A stretch of DNA of 64,000 bases, taken from assembly GCF_001584145.1 (NCBI RefSeq), contig NZ_CP013232.1, positions 5,146,001-5,210,000 on the forward strand. Direction: 5' to 3'. Both the position numbers and the translations under genes were made by a program. This stretch comes from Collimonas fungivorans. Lineage in GTDB: Bacteria > Pseudomonadota > Gammaproteobacteria > Burkholderiales > Burkholderiaceae_D. The notes under the pieces were generated by a model that worked only from the letters and a program-made list of their open reading frames with translations, ran no database searches and was not told the origin of the DNA. Each line of letters opens with the position of its first letter. Position 1 is the first letter of the stretch. This document shows positions 27,202-36,563 of the stretch, one piece after another.

Positions 27202-27878
27202 GAGGCCCCCAGCAGGAAGGTCTTGGCCATGGTGCTGCTGTTACCGTCGCTGTGGCCGCGCAGCTGCAAGGCTACCTGCAGGCCGGTCCAGCGATTGGCG
27301 TTGAGGTTGGCGCTGTCCTGGCTGCCGGTGCTGGCGGCAGCGGCAGACGGGCGCCAGCCCTGGCCGTCGCTGCCCCACAATTGCATCTGCATGTCGGCGA
27401 TATCGGACTGCAGCAGCACGGCCTGGCCGTTGTTGCCAGTATCGCCGGCATCGTTAAGGGCGCCCTGCCACATGGTGTCGAGCTGGTTCAGGTCGCGCGT
27501 GGGCGCCGATTCCTGGCGTGTCAGCCGGCCGTCGCGCAAACGGTAGTCGATGACCTGGACGCGGGTCGGCTGCTGGTCGGCAAACACCAGCCGCACCATC
27601 AGCAAGCGCCCCGGTTGCGCCAGCAAGGTGGGCCGCGCCGACATCAGGCTGAGCGGCGCGATCTGGGCGCAATCGCTTTGCAACTGGGCAAACGTCAGCT
27701 GCATGCCGCGCGTCTGTTCCATTTCGGTGGTGAGTGAAACCCGCGACCGCACAATGCCGTCCAGTCCGCGCCAGCCGAGTATCGCCACCATCGCCAGTAT
27801 GGTGATGGCAATAATCATTTCGACCAGGGTGAAACCGGACGAGCCGTTTCTGCTGCGAACTTTGCTGCTAACGCGCAT
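27198..27878 (-). CDS. gspJ: Type II secretion minor pseudopilin GspJ
   Basis: A 226-residue minor pseudopilin. The prepilin motif SSG/FTLVEMIIAITILAMVA has Glu+5, followed by the GspJ body (RGLDGIVRSRVSLTTEMEQT, DCAQIAPLSL). Length fits the family. It overlaps gspI by 11 bases and gspK by four. Confidence 0.92.
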   Translation of the reverse strand: MRVSSKVRSRNGSSGFTLVEMIIAITILAMVAILGWRGLDGIVRSRVSLTTEMEQTRGMQLTFAQLQSDCAQIAPLSLMSARPTLLAQPGRLLMVRLVFADQQPTRVQVIDYRLRDGRLTRQESAPTRDLNQLDTMWQGALNDAGDTGNNGQAVLLQSDIADMQMQLWGSDGQGWRPSAAAASTGSQDSANLNANRWTGLQVALQLRGHSDGNSSTMAKTFLLGAS

Positions 27879-28260
27879 TCGGCACCACCTGCGACAGGTT
27901 GATGATGCGCCGGTCCGAACTGGCGTTGGCGAACACCGCTACCTCGACCCGCCGGAAATACGGGTTCGGCGTGCCGGATACCTTTTCTTCGCAACGCAGC
28001 GGCAAATCGCCTTGCGGACAATCGAAGGAACGGTTGCCGATGGAAGGCCATTCATGGCCGAGACGGATCTGGGTCAGCCGGTTTTCCGCCGACCAGTTCG
28101 CCATCATGGCGGCGCGCAAGCCGCTGCTGTTCTGCGTCAGGCTGCCGACCGCACGCAGGCTGGCGCCCAGCGAAGTACCGACGATGACCAGCGCCACCAG
28201 CACTTCCAGCAAGGTAAAACCTGCATCATGGCGATGGGAGAGCGGCTTCGGTGTAAACAT
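27868..28260 (-). CDS. gspI: Type II secretion minor pseudopilin GspI
   Basis: A 130-residue minor pseudopilin with the cleavage site DAG/FTLLEVLVALVIVGTSLG and a typical C-terminal domain (NWSAENRLTQIRLGHEWPS). The ATG follows the gspH stop directly (TAA-ATG). Confidence 0.92.
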   Translation of the reverse strand: MFTPKPLSHRHDAGFTLLEVLVALVIVGTSLGASLRAVGSLTQNSSGLRAAMMANWSAENRLTQIRLGHEWPSIGNRSFDCPQGDLPLRCEEKVSGTPNPYFRRVEVAVFANASSDRRIINLSQVVPNAR

Positions 28261-28767
28261 TTATTCGACCGCAAAATGACCGACGCCGTCGGCGCGGATG
28301 ACAACGCTGCTGTCGCCGCTGGCCATGGTCAGTGCAAACGGCTTGTCGACCGGCTCGCGGCCGAAGATGATGCGCAGCGTATCCGGCGCGGAAGCTTCGG
28401 TCGGCGCTGGACTCATGGACAACTGCATGGGCGTGCGCTTGAAATCGCGCTGGCGCAGCATGTCGTCCTGGGTCAGCGCCTGCCAGCCGTTTTCTTCGCG
28501 CACCAGGAAACGGTAGCTGCTGGCGTCGGCTTCAAAAGCAGTGGGACGATTGCGCAAGATGGCTTCTTCGCGCGTCAGCTGCAGCAGCAAGGCGATGCGC
28601 TGCGCATCGTTCTGCATCACCTGCCGATCGCTGCGGAAAGCGTTAAGTGAGACGGCGCCCAGCGTGATGCCGGCAATCACCACCACTACCAGCAGCTCCA
28701 GCAGGGTAAAACCCTGGAGCCGGCCGGCTCTGACCTGGCGCAGATTGCGATGCGCCATTGCAAACAT
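28261..28767 (-). CDS. gspH: Type II secretion minor pseudopilin GspH
   Basis: A 168-residue minor pseudopilin. Cleavage site LQG/FTLLELLVVVVIAG; the body contains QRIALLLQLTREEAILRNRP, typical of GspH. I use the ATG overlapping the gspG stop (TAATG); an in-frame ATG four codons upstream is possible. Confidence 0.92.
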   Translation of the reverse strand: MFAMAHRNLRQVRAGRLQGFTLLELLVVVVIAGITLGAVSLNAFRSDRQVMQNDAQRIALLLQLTREEAILRNRPTAFEADASSYRFLVREENGWQALTQDDMLRQRDFKRTPMQLSMSPAPTEASAPDTLRIIFGREPVDKPFALTMASGDSSVVIRADGVGHFAVE

Positions 28768-29228
28768 TACAGATCCCACGAGCCGATGTCGGCGTCATTG
28801 CCTTCGCCGCCCGGCTGGCCGTCGGCGCCATAGGAGAATATATCCACTTCGCCCTTGATGCCGGGCGACAGGTATTGGTAAGGAGTGCCCCAAGGATCTT
28901 TAGGCAGCTTGTCGATGTAACCGCCGCTCTTCCAGCCGTTGGCGGCGGGACCGTTGGTAGGCTTGGCCACCAGCGCCTGCAAGCCTTGTTCGGTGGTCGG
29001 GTAGCGCTGATTGTCCAGCTTGTACAGCTTGAGCGCCTGCATCAAGGTGCCGATGTCCTGGCGTGCCGCCTGGATCCGGGCATCGTCGGTGCGTCCCATC
29101 AGCTTAGGCACCACCAATGCCGCCAGGATCCCCATGATCACCACCACCACCATGATTTCAATCAGCGTGAATCCGCGCTGCATGAGCGTAGGGCGACGTC
29201 GAACAGCAGGGAACATTGTGCTATGCAT
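28767..29228 (-). CDS. gspG: Type II secretion major pseudopilin GspG
   Basis: A 153-residue major pseudopilin that polymerises into the piston. Leader, then QRG/FTLIEIMVVVVIMG with Glu+5. The body has the family motif DNQRYPTTEQGLQALV and the C-terminal Asp/Gly-rich calcium-site region (DIFSYGADGQPGGEG). ATG at 29228 is preferred over the ATG ten codons upstream because AAGGAAAG lies five bases before it and because a TATAAT at 29278-29273 would leave almost no leader for the longer form. First gene of the operon. Confidence 0.95.
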   Translation of the reverse strand: MHSTMFPAVRRRPTLMQRGFTLIEIMVVVVIMGILAALVVPKLMGRTDDARIQAARQDIGTLMQALKLYKLDNQRYPTTEQGLQALVAKPTNGPAANGWKSGGYIDKLPKDPWGTPYQYLSPGIKGEVDIFSYGADGQPGGEGNDADIGSWDL

Positions 29229-29272
29229 TTCTTTCCTTATCAAAAAAGCCATGGACATGTTTGGAAAGGGCG

Positions 29273-29278
29273 ATTATA
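29273..29278 (-). promoter_or_regulatory. Candidate -10 element of the gsp operon
   Basis: TATAAT reads on the minus strand 45 bases before the gspG start. No good -35 hexamer is found at 16-18 bases, so an activator or extended context may be needed. Confidence 0.35.
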
Positions 29279-29428
29279 TGCCGCAATCGTTGCAAATCAG
29301 CATGAGAGATACACTTAATTCTACCCAGTGTATCTATCCAGGTTTTGTCATTGATTTGACACAAAGAAATGATACTACTTCAAACATGCGCGACGACATT
29401 GCATCGCCGCGCCCAATCCGCAAAAATA

Positions 29429-30445
29429 TTACGCGGACTCTTCGCGCGGATTGCGCGACAGCAGCAGCTCCATTACCGACTGCAGCGAATCGCCGTCGAA
29501 TAAAACGCCGGCCACCGCATCGCTGATCGGCATGTCGACCCCGGACTCCTGCGCCAGTGCGCGCACCGCGGCGGCGCAACGCACGCCCTCGGCGACATGG
29601 CCGAGTTCGGTGACGATGGTAGCCAGCGGCTTGCCTTGCGCCAGGCCCAGCCCGACCCGGCGATTGCGCGACAGGTCGCCGGTGCAGGTCAGAATCAGGT
29701 CGCCGACCCCGGACAAGCCCATGAAGGTTTCGCTGCGGCCGCCGAGTGCAATGCCGAGCCGGGTGATTTCCGCCAGGCCGCGGGTGATCAGGGCGGCCCG
29801 TGCATTCAGGCCGAGCCCGAGGCCATCGGCTACGCCGGTGGCGATCGCCAGGATATTCTTCACCGCGCCGCCGACTTCGACGCCGACCAGGTCGTCGGTT
29901 GAATAGACGCGGATATTGCCGCCGTGGACCGCCGCCACCACCTGTTCGCACAATCCCGTATGGACGCTGGCGACCGACAAGGCGCATGGCAGGCCGCGCG
30001 CGACTTCCTGCGCAAAAGACGGCCCCGACAGCGCCGCGGCAGGAATCGCGTCGCCCAGCACCTGGCGCACGATCTGGTGCGGCAGCAGGCGCGTGTTTTC
30101 TTCAAAACCCTTGCACAGCCAGACGATATTCGGGATAGGGAAAGCTTGCAGCTGCTGCGCCAGTTCGCGCAGACCGGCGACGGAAGAAGCGACGATCAGC
30201 AATGCTTCGCTTTGCGTCGCTTGCGCAGCCGTGGTCACGTGCGCAAGCGCTGCGGAAAAATCGGCGCTGAGGGCCAGCGTGTCCGGCAAGGAAAAACCGG
30301 GCAGGTAAGCAGTGTTTTCGCGTTGTGCTGCAGCCGCCGCCATGGTGTCCGGATTGCGCCCCCACAGCAGCACGTTGTGGCGCTGCGCCAAGGCGACCGC
30401 CAGCGCGGTGCCCCAGGCGCCGGCGCCAAGTACGGTGATATTCAT
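29429..30445 (-). CDS. gpsA: NAD(P)-dependent glycerol-3-phosphate dehydrogenase
   Basis: A 338-residue cytosolic enzyme that makes sn-glycerol-3-phosphate from dihydroxyacetone phosphate for phospholipid synthesis. The Rossmann motif [14 protein letters not shown] is at the N-terminus, then [17 protein letters not shown] and [14 protein letters not shown], the catalytic-lysine region [17 protein letters not shown], and [18 protein letters not shown]. The ATG at 30445 places the Rossmann glycine motif correctly; a GTG nine codons upstream is possible. It is encoded in the same direction as secB, with the SH3 gene between. Confidence 0.95.
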   Translation of the reverse strand: MNITVLGAGAWGTALAVALAQRHNVLLWGRNPDTMAAAAAQRENTAYLPGFSLPDTLALSADFSAALAHVTTAAQATQSEALLIVASSVAGLRELAQQLQAFPIPNIVWLCKGFEENTRLLPHQIVRQVLGDAIPAAALSGPSFAQEVARGLPCALSVASVHTGLCEQVVAAVHGGNIRVYSTDDLVGVEVGGAVKNILAIATGVADGLGLGLNARAALITRGLAEITRLGIALGGRSETFMGLSGVGDLILTCTGDLSRNRRVGLGLAQGKPLATIVTELGHVAEGVRCAAAVRALAQESGVDMPISDAVAGVLFDGDSLQSVMELLLSRNPREESA

Positions 30446-30522
30446 GGATGGGATGGTGGGTTCAGAAGACACGGGCGGCCATCAAAGGTGTAAAACAAAA
30501 ATCGGCGAAGCAAAGATCAAGG

Positions 30523-30981
30523 TCAATCGCCCCAGACCTCGGTCGCCTTGACATACCCGGCCTGGCCGTCGCGATGGCGCACCTTGGCCCAGCCGGATGC
30601 TACCGGATCAACCAGTTCCAGCAGCACGCCCTTGTCGGCGGTAAACACGACAGCCGCGGCATCGTCGGGATTGGCCCGGATCTTGGCGTTGGCGATACTG
30701 ACCTGCAGGTTGCGCTTGGCGACCAGCCCCTTGGACTGCAGCCACGACAAATCGCCGCTGGCGTCGCGCACCTTGGTCCACTCGCCGTAGGTCAGCACTA
30801 CTTCGACCGGCATGCCGCGCGGCGCAACCGCCACCCGCCGGCCTTTTTCGGATGGCGCATCGTACAGCACCACCGGCGCCGCACCGACCGCCTTGAAGTC
30901 GAGCGCATGGGCAGAACCGGCAACGCCAAGCAAGCTGGCCGATAACAACACGGTGGAACCGGCTATGCGTGCAAAATTCAT
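30523..30981 (-). CDS. Exported protein with two bacterial SH3 domains
   Basis: A 152-residue protein with a signal peptide (about residues 1-26, ending SAHA) and two SH3b-like repeats: residues 30-90 (PVVLYDAPSEKGRRVAVAPR; WTKVRDASGDLSWLQSKGL) and 93-150 (SIANAKIRANPDDAAAVVFT; WAKVRHRDGQAGYVKATEVW). Such proteins are periplasmic and may bind peptidoglycan. It sits between gpsA and secB. Confidence 0.82.
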   Translation of the reverse strand: MNFARIAGSTVLLSASLLGVAGSAHALDFKAVGAAPVVLYDAPSEKGRRVAVAPRGMPVEVVLTYGEWTKVRDASGDLSWLQSKGLVAKRNLQVSIANAKIRANPDDAAAVVFTADKGVLLELVDPVASGWAKVRHRDGQAGYVKATEVWGD

Positions 30982-31111
30982 CTATTGCTCTCCAGTTGCG
31001 GTAAAACTTCCAGGACGGGCAACGACACCCCTGGCTGGCGCCGTCGATCTGGCGCCAGCCAGGATAAAACTACGCGCCCCGCCCTGCTTACTGTGCAAAT
31101 ACTGTGCGAAA

Positions 31112-31618
31112 TCAGTTGATCGCCGAAGTGCCGTCAACCGCGATGCTGTCGCCGCTGCCTTTTTGCTGCTGTTCGGCCAGCGCTTGCAGGCGTTGTTGAT
31201 AGAACACTTCGAAATTGATTTCGGCCAGGTGGATAGGCGGGAAACCGGCGCGTGTGATGGCGTCCGCCAGGTTGGCGCGCAGATAAGGGTAGACGATGTT
31301 CGGGCAGCCAATGCCGAGCAGCGGGTCCAGCTGTTCGGTCGGGATGTTGCGCAACTCGAAAATACCGGCTTGCTTGCCTTCAACCAGGAACGCTACCTTG
31401 TCTTTCACCTTGGCGGTGACGGTCACCGTGACAGTCGACTCGAAAATGCCTTCGGCCAGCGCTTCAGCGCCGACATCCACCGCTACTTCGATTTGCGGAG
31501 CTTCCTGCTCGAGGAAAATGGCCGGCGAATTCGGTTGTTCAAGCGACAAATCTTTCAGGTAAACGCGTTGAATCTGGAACACCGGTTGTTGTTCAGCTTG
31601 TTGGTTCTCTTCAGCCAT
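31112..31618 (-). CDS. secB: Protein-export chaperone SecB
   Basis: A 168-residue cytosolic chaperone that keeps precursors unfolded and hands them to SecA. The family core [16 protein letters not shown] is near the N-terminus, and [22 protein letters not shown] residues ([20 protein letters not shown]) form the SecB signature, followed by [11 protein letters not shown]. The C-terminal tail is longer than in E. coli (155 residues). grxC lies upstream by 134 bases. Confidence 0.95.
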   Translation of the reverse strand: MAEENQQAEQQPVFQIQRVYLKDLSLEQPNSPAIFLEQEAPQIEVAVDVGAEALAEGIFESTVTVTVTAKVKDKVAFLVEGKQAGIFELRNIPTEQLDPLLGIGCPNIVYPYLRANLADAITRAGFPPIHLAEINFEVFYQQRLQALAEQQQKGSGDSIAVDGTSAIN

Positions 31619-31752
31619 GACACTCTTTCAGTTAACATTTAAATTAGCCGGGCAGCAGACAGGCTGCCTGGCGGGTTTTTGGCGCGATCAGCGGCACAAT
31701 CTGCAACAATACCTGAATCGCGGGGCCAATTGACGAAATTAGTTGCCCGAAA

Positions 31753-32016
31753 TCAGGCACTTTGCAGCAAAGGCTCCAGCTTGCCATCGCGATCCAGCGC
31801 ATGCAAGTCGTCAAAGCCGCCGACATGGGTCGCCCCGATATAAATCTGCGGCACGGTGCGGCGGCCGGTCTTTTGCATCATCGTGTCGCGCTGCGCCGGA
31901 TCGAGGTCGATCCGGATCTTTTCGATATCCTCCACGCCTTTCGCCTTCAGCAATTGTTCGGCGCGGATGCAATATGGGCACACAGCGGTGCTATACATTA
32001 CTACATGGGCAGTCAT
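31753..32016 (-). CDS. grxC: Glutaredoxin 3
   Basis: An 87-residue dithiol glutaredoxin with active site CPYC at residues 13-16 and the glutathione-binding TVPQIYIG and GGFDDLHAL motifs. It reduces protein disulfides with glutathione. It is located between the rhodanese gene and secB, the usual betaproteobacterial order. Confidence 0.95.
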   Translation of the reverse strand: MTAHVVMYSTAVCPYCIRAEQLLKAKGVEDIEKIRIDLDPAQRDTMMQKTGRRTVPQIYIGATHVGGFDDLHALDRDGKLEPLLQSA

Positions 32017-32064
32017 GGTTGTTCCTTGTACTGGCTGAGCCGGATCCAGGAGATCCCGGCCGCG

Positions 32065-32466
32065 TTATTTGACGGTAGGCAGGCCCTGGGTCTGCCAGGC
32101 AGCGATGCCGCCTTCCAGGTTATAGGCCTGGGCAAAACCGGCCTGCCCCAGCTGCGAGACGGCCTTGGCCGACTGGTTGCCAGTCTGGCATACCACCAAC
32201 ACGTTCTTTGCTTTAAACTTCTCCAGTTCAACCATGCGCTGCGGCAAGTCCTTCAAGGGAATATTCTTGGCGTCGATCAGGTGGGCTGCAGCGAATGCAT
32301 CGCTATCGCGCACATCGAGCACCAGTGTCTTGCCTTGGTTAATCAGCTGGGTAGCCTGTAAAGTCGACACCCGGTTACCGCGTTTTTGCAACAAGGGCAG
32401 CAGCAGCGCGCCACCCGACAAAATTGCTACTGCGAACAGAAAAATGTTATCAATCAAGAATTTCAC
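32065..32466 (-). CDS. Membrane-anchored rhodanese-like sulfurtransferase
   Basis: A 133-residue protein: an N-terminal membrane anchor (about residues 7-25, NIFLFAVAILSGGALLLPLL) and one rhodanese domain with LVLDVRDSDAFAAAHLIDAK and the active-site loop CQTGNQS, containing the persulfide-forming cysteine. It probably faces the periplasm or cytoplasmic side of the inner membrane; the topology is not certain. It is 48 bases from grxC, likely one transcript. Confidence 0.9.
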   Translation of the reverse strand: MKFLIDNIFLFAVAILSGGALLLPLLQKRGNRVSTLQATQLINQGKTLVLDVRDSDAFAAAHLIDAKNIPLKDLPQRMVELEKFKAKNVLVVCQTGNQSAKAVSQLGQAGFAQAYNLEGGIAAWQTQGLPTVK

Positions 32467-32650
32467 GTTGATCCAATGGTATTAGTTAATCCCGCCATTA
32501 TAAAATAGAAGCTGAAGCGCCATTCAATTCGTATCAGGTCCCGCGAAAAAACCTTTGTGCTTTGCCTGCCGACAGGTAAATGCGGAGCCTTCGGCTGAAT
32601 TCCAATGGCAAGCAATAGATTTCTTACTTTTAGTTGACAAACTTACCACC

Positions 32651-33397
32651 ATGTACAAAATCGTATTGATGCGCCACGGCGAATCCACCTGGAACCTGGC
32701 TAACCGCTTCACCGGCTGGGTCGACGTCGACCTCACCGAAAAAGGCGTGGCTGAAGCCAGGCAGGCCGGCCAGCTGCTGAAAGAAGCCGGTTTCACTTTC
32801 GACCTGGCCTACACCTCGGTACTGAAACGCGCGATCCGCACCCTGTGGGGCACGCTCGACGAGATGGACTTGATGTGGCTGCCGGTCAGGCATCACTGGC
32901 GCCTGAACGAACGCCACTATGGCGCCCTGCAAGGCTTGAACAAGGCGGAAACCGCGGCCAAATACGGCGACGAACAAGTCATGGTGTGGCGCCGCAGCTA
33001 CGACACGCCGCCGCTGCCGCTGGAACCGGACGATCCGCGCACCTCTTACGACGATCCGCGCTACGCCGGCCTGAAACGCGAGGAAATCCCGCTGACCGAA
33101 TGCCTGAAAGACACGGTAGCGCGTGTCTTGCCGTTCTGGAACGATGAAATCGCGCCATCCATCCGCAACGGCAAGCGCATCATCATTTCGGCCCACGGCA
33201 ACAGCCTGCGCGCCCTGATCAAGATGCTGGACGGCATCAGCGACCAGGATATCGTCGGCCTCAACATCCCCAACGGCCAGCCGCTGGTATACGAACTGGA
33301 CGCCGACCTGAAACCGATCAAGAGCTATTACCTTGGCGACCAGGCGGCGATAGCAGCGGCGATGAACGCCGTCGCCAGCCAGGGGAAAGCGAAATAA
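32651..33397 (+). CDS. gpmA: 2,3-bisphosphoglycerate-dependent phosphoglycerate mutase
   Basis: A 248-residue glycolytic enzyme that interconverts 3- and 2-phosphoglycerate. Phosphohistidine motif [10 protein letters not shown] at the N-terminus, then [12 protein letters not shown], the catalytic Glu region [11 protein letters not shown], and the second His in [13 protein letters not shown]. The ATG at 32651 gives the normal [11 protein letters not shown] start; upstream in-frame codons are not conserved. It is divergent from the rhodanese gene. Confidence 0.97.
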   Translation: MYKIVLMRHGESTWNLANRFTGWVDVDLTEKGVAEARQAGQLLKEAGFTFDLAYTSVLKRAIRTLWGTLDEMDLMWLPVRHHWRLNERHYGALQGLNKAETAAKYGDEQVMVWRRSYDTPPLPLEPDDPRTSYDDPRYAGLKREEIPLTECLKDTVARVLPFWNDEIAPSIRNGKRIIISAHGNSLRALIKMLDGISDQDIVGLNIPNGQPLVYELDADLKPIKSYYLGDQAAIAAAMNAVASQGKAK

Positions 33398-33468
33398 ATA
33401 TCTCGCTGGACAAGCTCTTCGGCAGCAGCAAACTCCGTCGCGCCATTGGCCGCCCGCCAGCGGCGCGC

Positions 33469-34947
33469 TTGTTGGCGAGCTTATTGGCACGATCCTTGGC
33501 TCGATTGCCAGTGCTGCTGCTGGCGGCAGCCCTGGCGGCAACCTTGTCCCCGGGCGCCGGCGCCGCCGTCAAAATCACCGAGCGCAGCAAGCAGAAGCAA
33601 GCGGCGGAAGCACAGCGCGCCGACCTGCGGCAAAAACTGGACAACCTCAAGCGCGACATCAGCCAGACCGAAACCGAAAAAGACAACGCCAGCGACGCCC
33701 TGGCAGATTCCGAAGCGGCGGTTTCCAAGGCCACCCGTTCCCTGCGCGATCTCGGCGCCGAACAAAAGCAGACCGAAGCCAAGCTGGCCAAGCTGGCTAA
33801 ACAGCATGACGAACTGAGCAAGACCGTGGTCCGGCAACAGAACCAGCTGGCCAACCTGCTGCGCCAGCAATACGTTGCCGGCAACGAAGACCGCATCAAG
33901 CTGCTGCTGTCGGGCGACAACCCGAACCGGATCAATCGCGACCTGCAATACCTGGGTTACGTCTCGCAGGCGCAAGCGCGCTTGCTGGAATCGCTGCGCG
34001 CCAACCTGGCCGCGGTGGAAGCCAACCAGACCGAAGCCCAGGACGCCAAGGACGACCTGGACGAAATCGCCCAGGAACAGCGCGATCAAAAGAACCTGCT
34101 GGAAAAGGAAAAAGCCAAGCGCAGCGCCCTATTGACCCAGCTATCGAGCAAGCTGGCGAGCCAGCGCAAGGAAGCCGGCAATATCCAGCGCGACGACCAG
34201 CGCCTGTCTGGCCTGGTCGACAAACTGGCGGAGCTGATTGAAGCGCAAAAGAAAGCCGAAGCTGCGGCCCGCGAAAAACTGCGCCAGCAACAGCTGGCCC
34301 AGGCGCAAGCCAAGGCCCAAGCCCAGGCAGCGCGCGAACGCGAACGCCAGCGCTTGCTTGAGCAACAGCGCGCGGCCCAGGCCGGGAAACCGCCGGCCTC
34401 CGGACCTACCCCGGCGGGACCAAAAGTCCCCAATCCGGACGCGATCGACGACGATCAGCCGCCGCCGGCAGTAGCCGCGGCGCCGACGCCCGCCCCGGCG
34501 CCGCTGGCGCGCAACGAACTGACGCCGGAAGCCGACAGCGCCTATGGCAAGCCGTTCGAATCCCTGCGCGGCCAGCTCAGGCTGCCGGTGCGCGGCGACG
34601 TCATGGCGCGCTTCGGCAGCAAGCGCGGCGATGGACCGAGCTGGAAAGGCTTGTTCATCCGAACCCCGGAAGGCAGCGAAGTAAAAGCTGTCGCCGCCGG
34701 CCGGGTGGTGTTTTCCGACTGGCTGCGCGGCTTCGGCAACCTGATCATTGTCGACCACGGCAACCAGTACATGACGATTTACGGTAATAATCAGGCATTA
34801 TTGAAGCGTCCCGGAGATGCCGTGAAAGCCGGCGACGTAATTGCCAGCGCCGGCAACAGCGGCGGCAATGAACAATCGGGTTTATACTTTGAAATTCGGC
34901 ATCAGGGCCGTGCGTTTGACCCACTCGGATGGGTAACTACTAGGTGA
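33469..34947 (+). CDS. envC: EnvC-like murein hydrolase activator (M23 fold, degenerate)
   Basis: A 492-residue exported divisome factor. Signal peptide about residues 8-32 (LPVLLLAAALAATLSPGAGA), long coiled coil residues 38-300, Pro/Ala linker 300-350, then a LytM domain (residues 365-490). Metal-ligand positions are lost: the first His is replaced (SWKGLFI), and LHFE is LYFE; only DHG remains. The protein should therefore activate amidases rather than cut peptidoglycan, as known for E. coli EnvC. The start is uncertain: TTG at 33469 is the visible one, but the frame stays open upstream past the gpmA stop. The ctpA start is three bases after its stop. Confidence 0.88.
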   Translation: MLASLLARSLARLPVLLLAAALAATLSPGAGAAVKITERSKQKQAAEAQRADLRQKLDNLKRDISQTETEKDNASDALADSEAAVSKATRSLRDLGAEQKQTEAKLAKLAKQHDELSKTVVRQQNQLANLLRQQYVAGNEDRIKLLLSGDNPNRINRDLQYLGYVSQAQARLLESLRANLAAVEANQTEAQDAKDDLDEIAQEQRDQKNLLEKEKAKRSALLTQLSSKLASQRKEAGNIQRDDQRLSGLVDKLAELIEAQKKAEAAAREKLRQQQLAQAQAKAQAQAARERERQRLLEQQRAAQAGKPPASGPTPAGPKVPNPDAIDDDQPPPAVAAAPTPAPAPLARNELTPEADSAYGKPFESLRGQLRLPVRGDVMARFGSKRGDGPSWKGLFIRTPEGSEVKAVAAGRVVFSDWLRGFGNLIIVDHGNQYMTIYGNNQALLKRPGDAVKAGDVIASAGNSGGNEQSGLYFEIRHQGRAFDPLGWVTTR

Positions 34948-34950
34948 AAC

Positions 34951-36462
34951 ATGGGCAGTAAACTCAAGAATATCGGTCTAATCAGTCTTGGCGTCATCGC
35001 AGGGATAGGCGCCTCCATCCAGTTCGATGCCATTGCGCAGAAAAGTGCCGCAGCGCCATTGCCGCTGGAGGAGTTGCGGCAGCTGGCCGATGTTTTCGGC
35101 CTGATCAAGTCCGATTACGTGGAGCCGGCCGACGATAAAAAACTGCTGACCGAAGCCATTTCCGGCATGGTGGCCTCGCTCGACCCGCATTCCGCCTACC
35201 TCGACAAGAAGGCTTACAAGGAGCTGCGCGAGAGCACCCAGGGCAAGTTTGTCGGCCTCGGCATCGAAGTCGGCATGGAAGACGGCTACATCAAGGTGGT
35301 GTCGCCGATCGAGGATTCCCCGGCCTACCGCGCCGGGATCAAGGCCGGCGACCTGATCACCCGCCTCGACGCCACCCCGGTCAAGGGCTTGACCCTGGAA
35401 CAGGCAGTCAAGCGCATGCGCGGCGAGCCCAACACCAAGATTTCACTGACCATCTCGCGCAAGGATGAAGACAAGCCGCTGATTTTCAGCATCACGCGCC
35501 AGGAAATCCGCGTGCAAAGCGTGAAAGGCAAAGTAATCGAGCCGGGTTATGCCTGGCTGCGCGTGACCCAGTTCCAGGAACCGACGGTGGATGACATGGC
35601 CAAGAAAATCGCCGCCATCTATGCCCAGGAGCCGAACCTGAAGGGCCTGGTGCTGGATTTGCGCAACGATCCGGGCGGCGTATTGCCGGGCGCGATCGGC
35701 GTTTCCGCCGCTTTCCTGCCGAAGGATTCGGTGGTGGTCACCACCAACGGCCAGTTGCCAAGCTCCAAGGCTTCGTTCTACGCCAAGCGCGAGTATTACG
35801 CCAACCCCGGCAATGACCCGCTGGCGCGCCTGCCGGAAGCGCTGAAGAAAGTGCCGATGGTGGTGCTGGTCAATACCGGTTCCGCTTCCGCTTCGGAAAT
35901 CGTGGCCGGCGCCCTGCAAGACTACAAGCGCGCCACCATCATGGGCACACAAACCTTCGGCAAGGGTTCGGTGCAATCGGTGATCGCCCTGCCGCCGGAC
36001 CGCAATACGGCGGTCAAGCTGACCACCGCCCGCTACTACACGCCGAACGGCCGTTCGATCCAGGCCAAGGGCATCGTGCCGGACGTGATGGTGGATGAAT
36101 ACGCCGACGGCGACGGCCTGAACGGCCTGCGCCTGCGCGAAGCCGACCTGACCAAGCACCTGAGCAACGATACCGACAAGGGTCCGGAAGTCAAGGCGCC
36201 CAAGGTCGACGAGCTGGAAGAAGCGCAGCGTATTGCTGCCGCCGAAAAGAAACGCAAGCCGCTGGAGTTCGGCAGCAAGGACGATTTCCAGCTGGCCCAG
36301 GCCTTGAACCAGCTGAAGGGACTGCCGGTGCAGGTATCCAAGGTGAAACCGGACAACCGTTCGGAAGGCGACAAGGACAGCAAGCCGTCGAAAGACGACA
36401 AGCCGGCTCCGGCCGACGGCGCCATCATCCGCAAGGATGAACCGAAGGACGAGAAAAAATAA
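34951..36462 (+). CDS. ctpA: Carboxyl-terminal processing protease (S41 family)
   Basis: A 503-residue periplasmic protease, anchored by an uncleaved or signal-type N-terminal segment (residues 5-28, LKNIGLISLGVIAGIGASIQ). A PDZ domain lies at about 90-170 (GLGIEVGMEDGYIKVVSPIE), and the S41 core contains the Ser in VNTGSASASEIVAGAL and the Lys in GTQTFGKGSVQ, which form the Ser-Lys dyad. The tail beyond residue 420 is Lys/Asp-rich. AGGTGAAAC before the ATG is a fair ribosome-binding site. EnvC and CtpA are co-encoded in many Burkholderiales. Confidence 0.94.
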   Translation: MGSKLKNIGLISLGVIAGIGASIQFDAIAQKSAAAPLPLEELRQLADVFGLIKSDYVEPADDKKLLTEAISGMVASLDPHSAYLDKKAYKELRESTQGKFVGLGIEVGMEDGYIKVVSPIEDSPAYRAGIKAGDLITRLDATPVKGLTLEQAVKRMRGEPNTKISLTISRKDEDKPLIFSITRQEIRVQSVKGKVIEPGYAWLRVTQFQEPTVDDMAKKIAAIYAQEPNLKGLVLDLRNDPGGVLPGAIGVSAAFLPKDSVVVTTNGQLPSSKASFYAKREYYANPGNDPLARLPEALKKVPMVVLVNTGSASASEIVAGALQDYKRATIMGTQTFGKGSVQSVIALPPDRNTAVKLTTARYYTPNGRSIQAKGIVPDVMVDEYADGDGLNGLRLREADLTKHLSNDTDKGPEVKAPKVDELEEAQRIAAAEKKRKPLEFGSKDDFQLAQALNQLKGLPVQVSKVKPDNRSEGDKDSKPSKDDKPAPADGAIIRKDEPKDEKK

Positions 36463-36481
36463 TCGTTTTTCACGCTACACT

Positions 36482-36507
36482 AAGGCCGCAGCGATGCGGC
36501 CTTTTTT
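36482..36507 (+). terminator. Rho-independent terminator after ctpA
   Basis: GGCCGCA/TGCGGCC stem with GCGA loop and six T residues, about 20 bases after the ctpA stop. Confidence 0.9.
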
Positions 36508-36563
36508 CATGGCGTATGGCGTCGCTATGAAATTCCATGGTTTTATCTATTTGGCAGCTTCCT

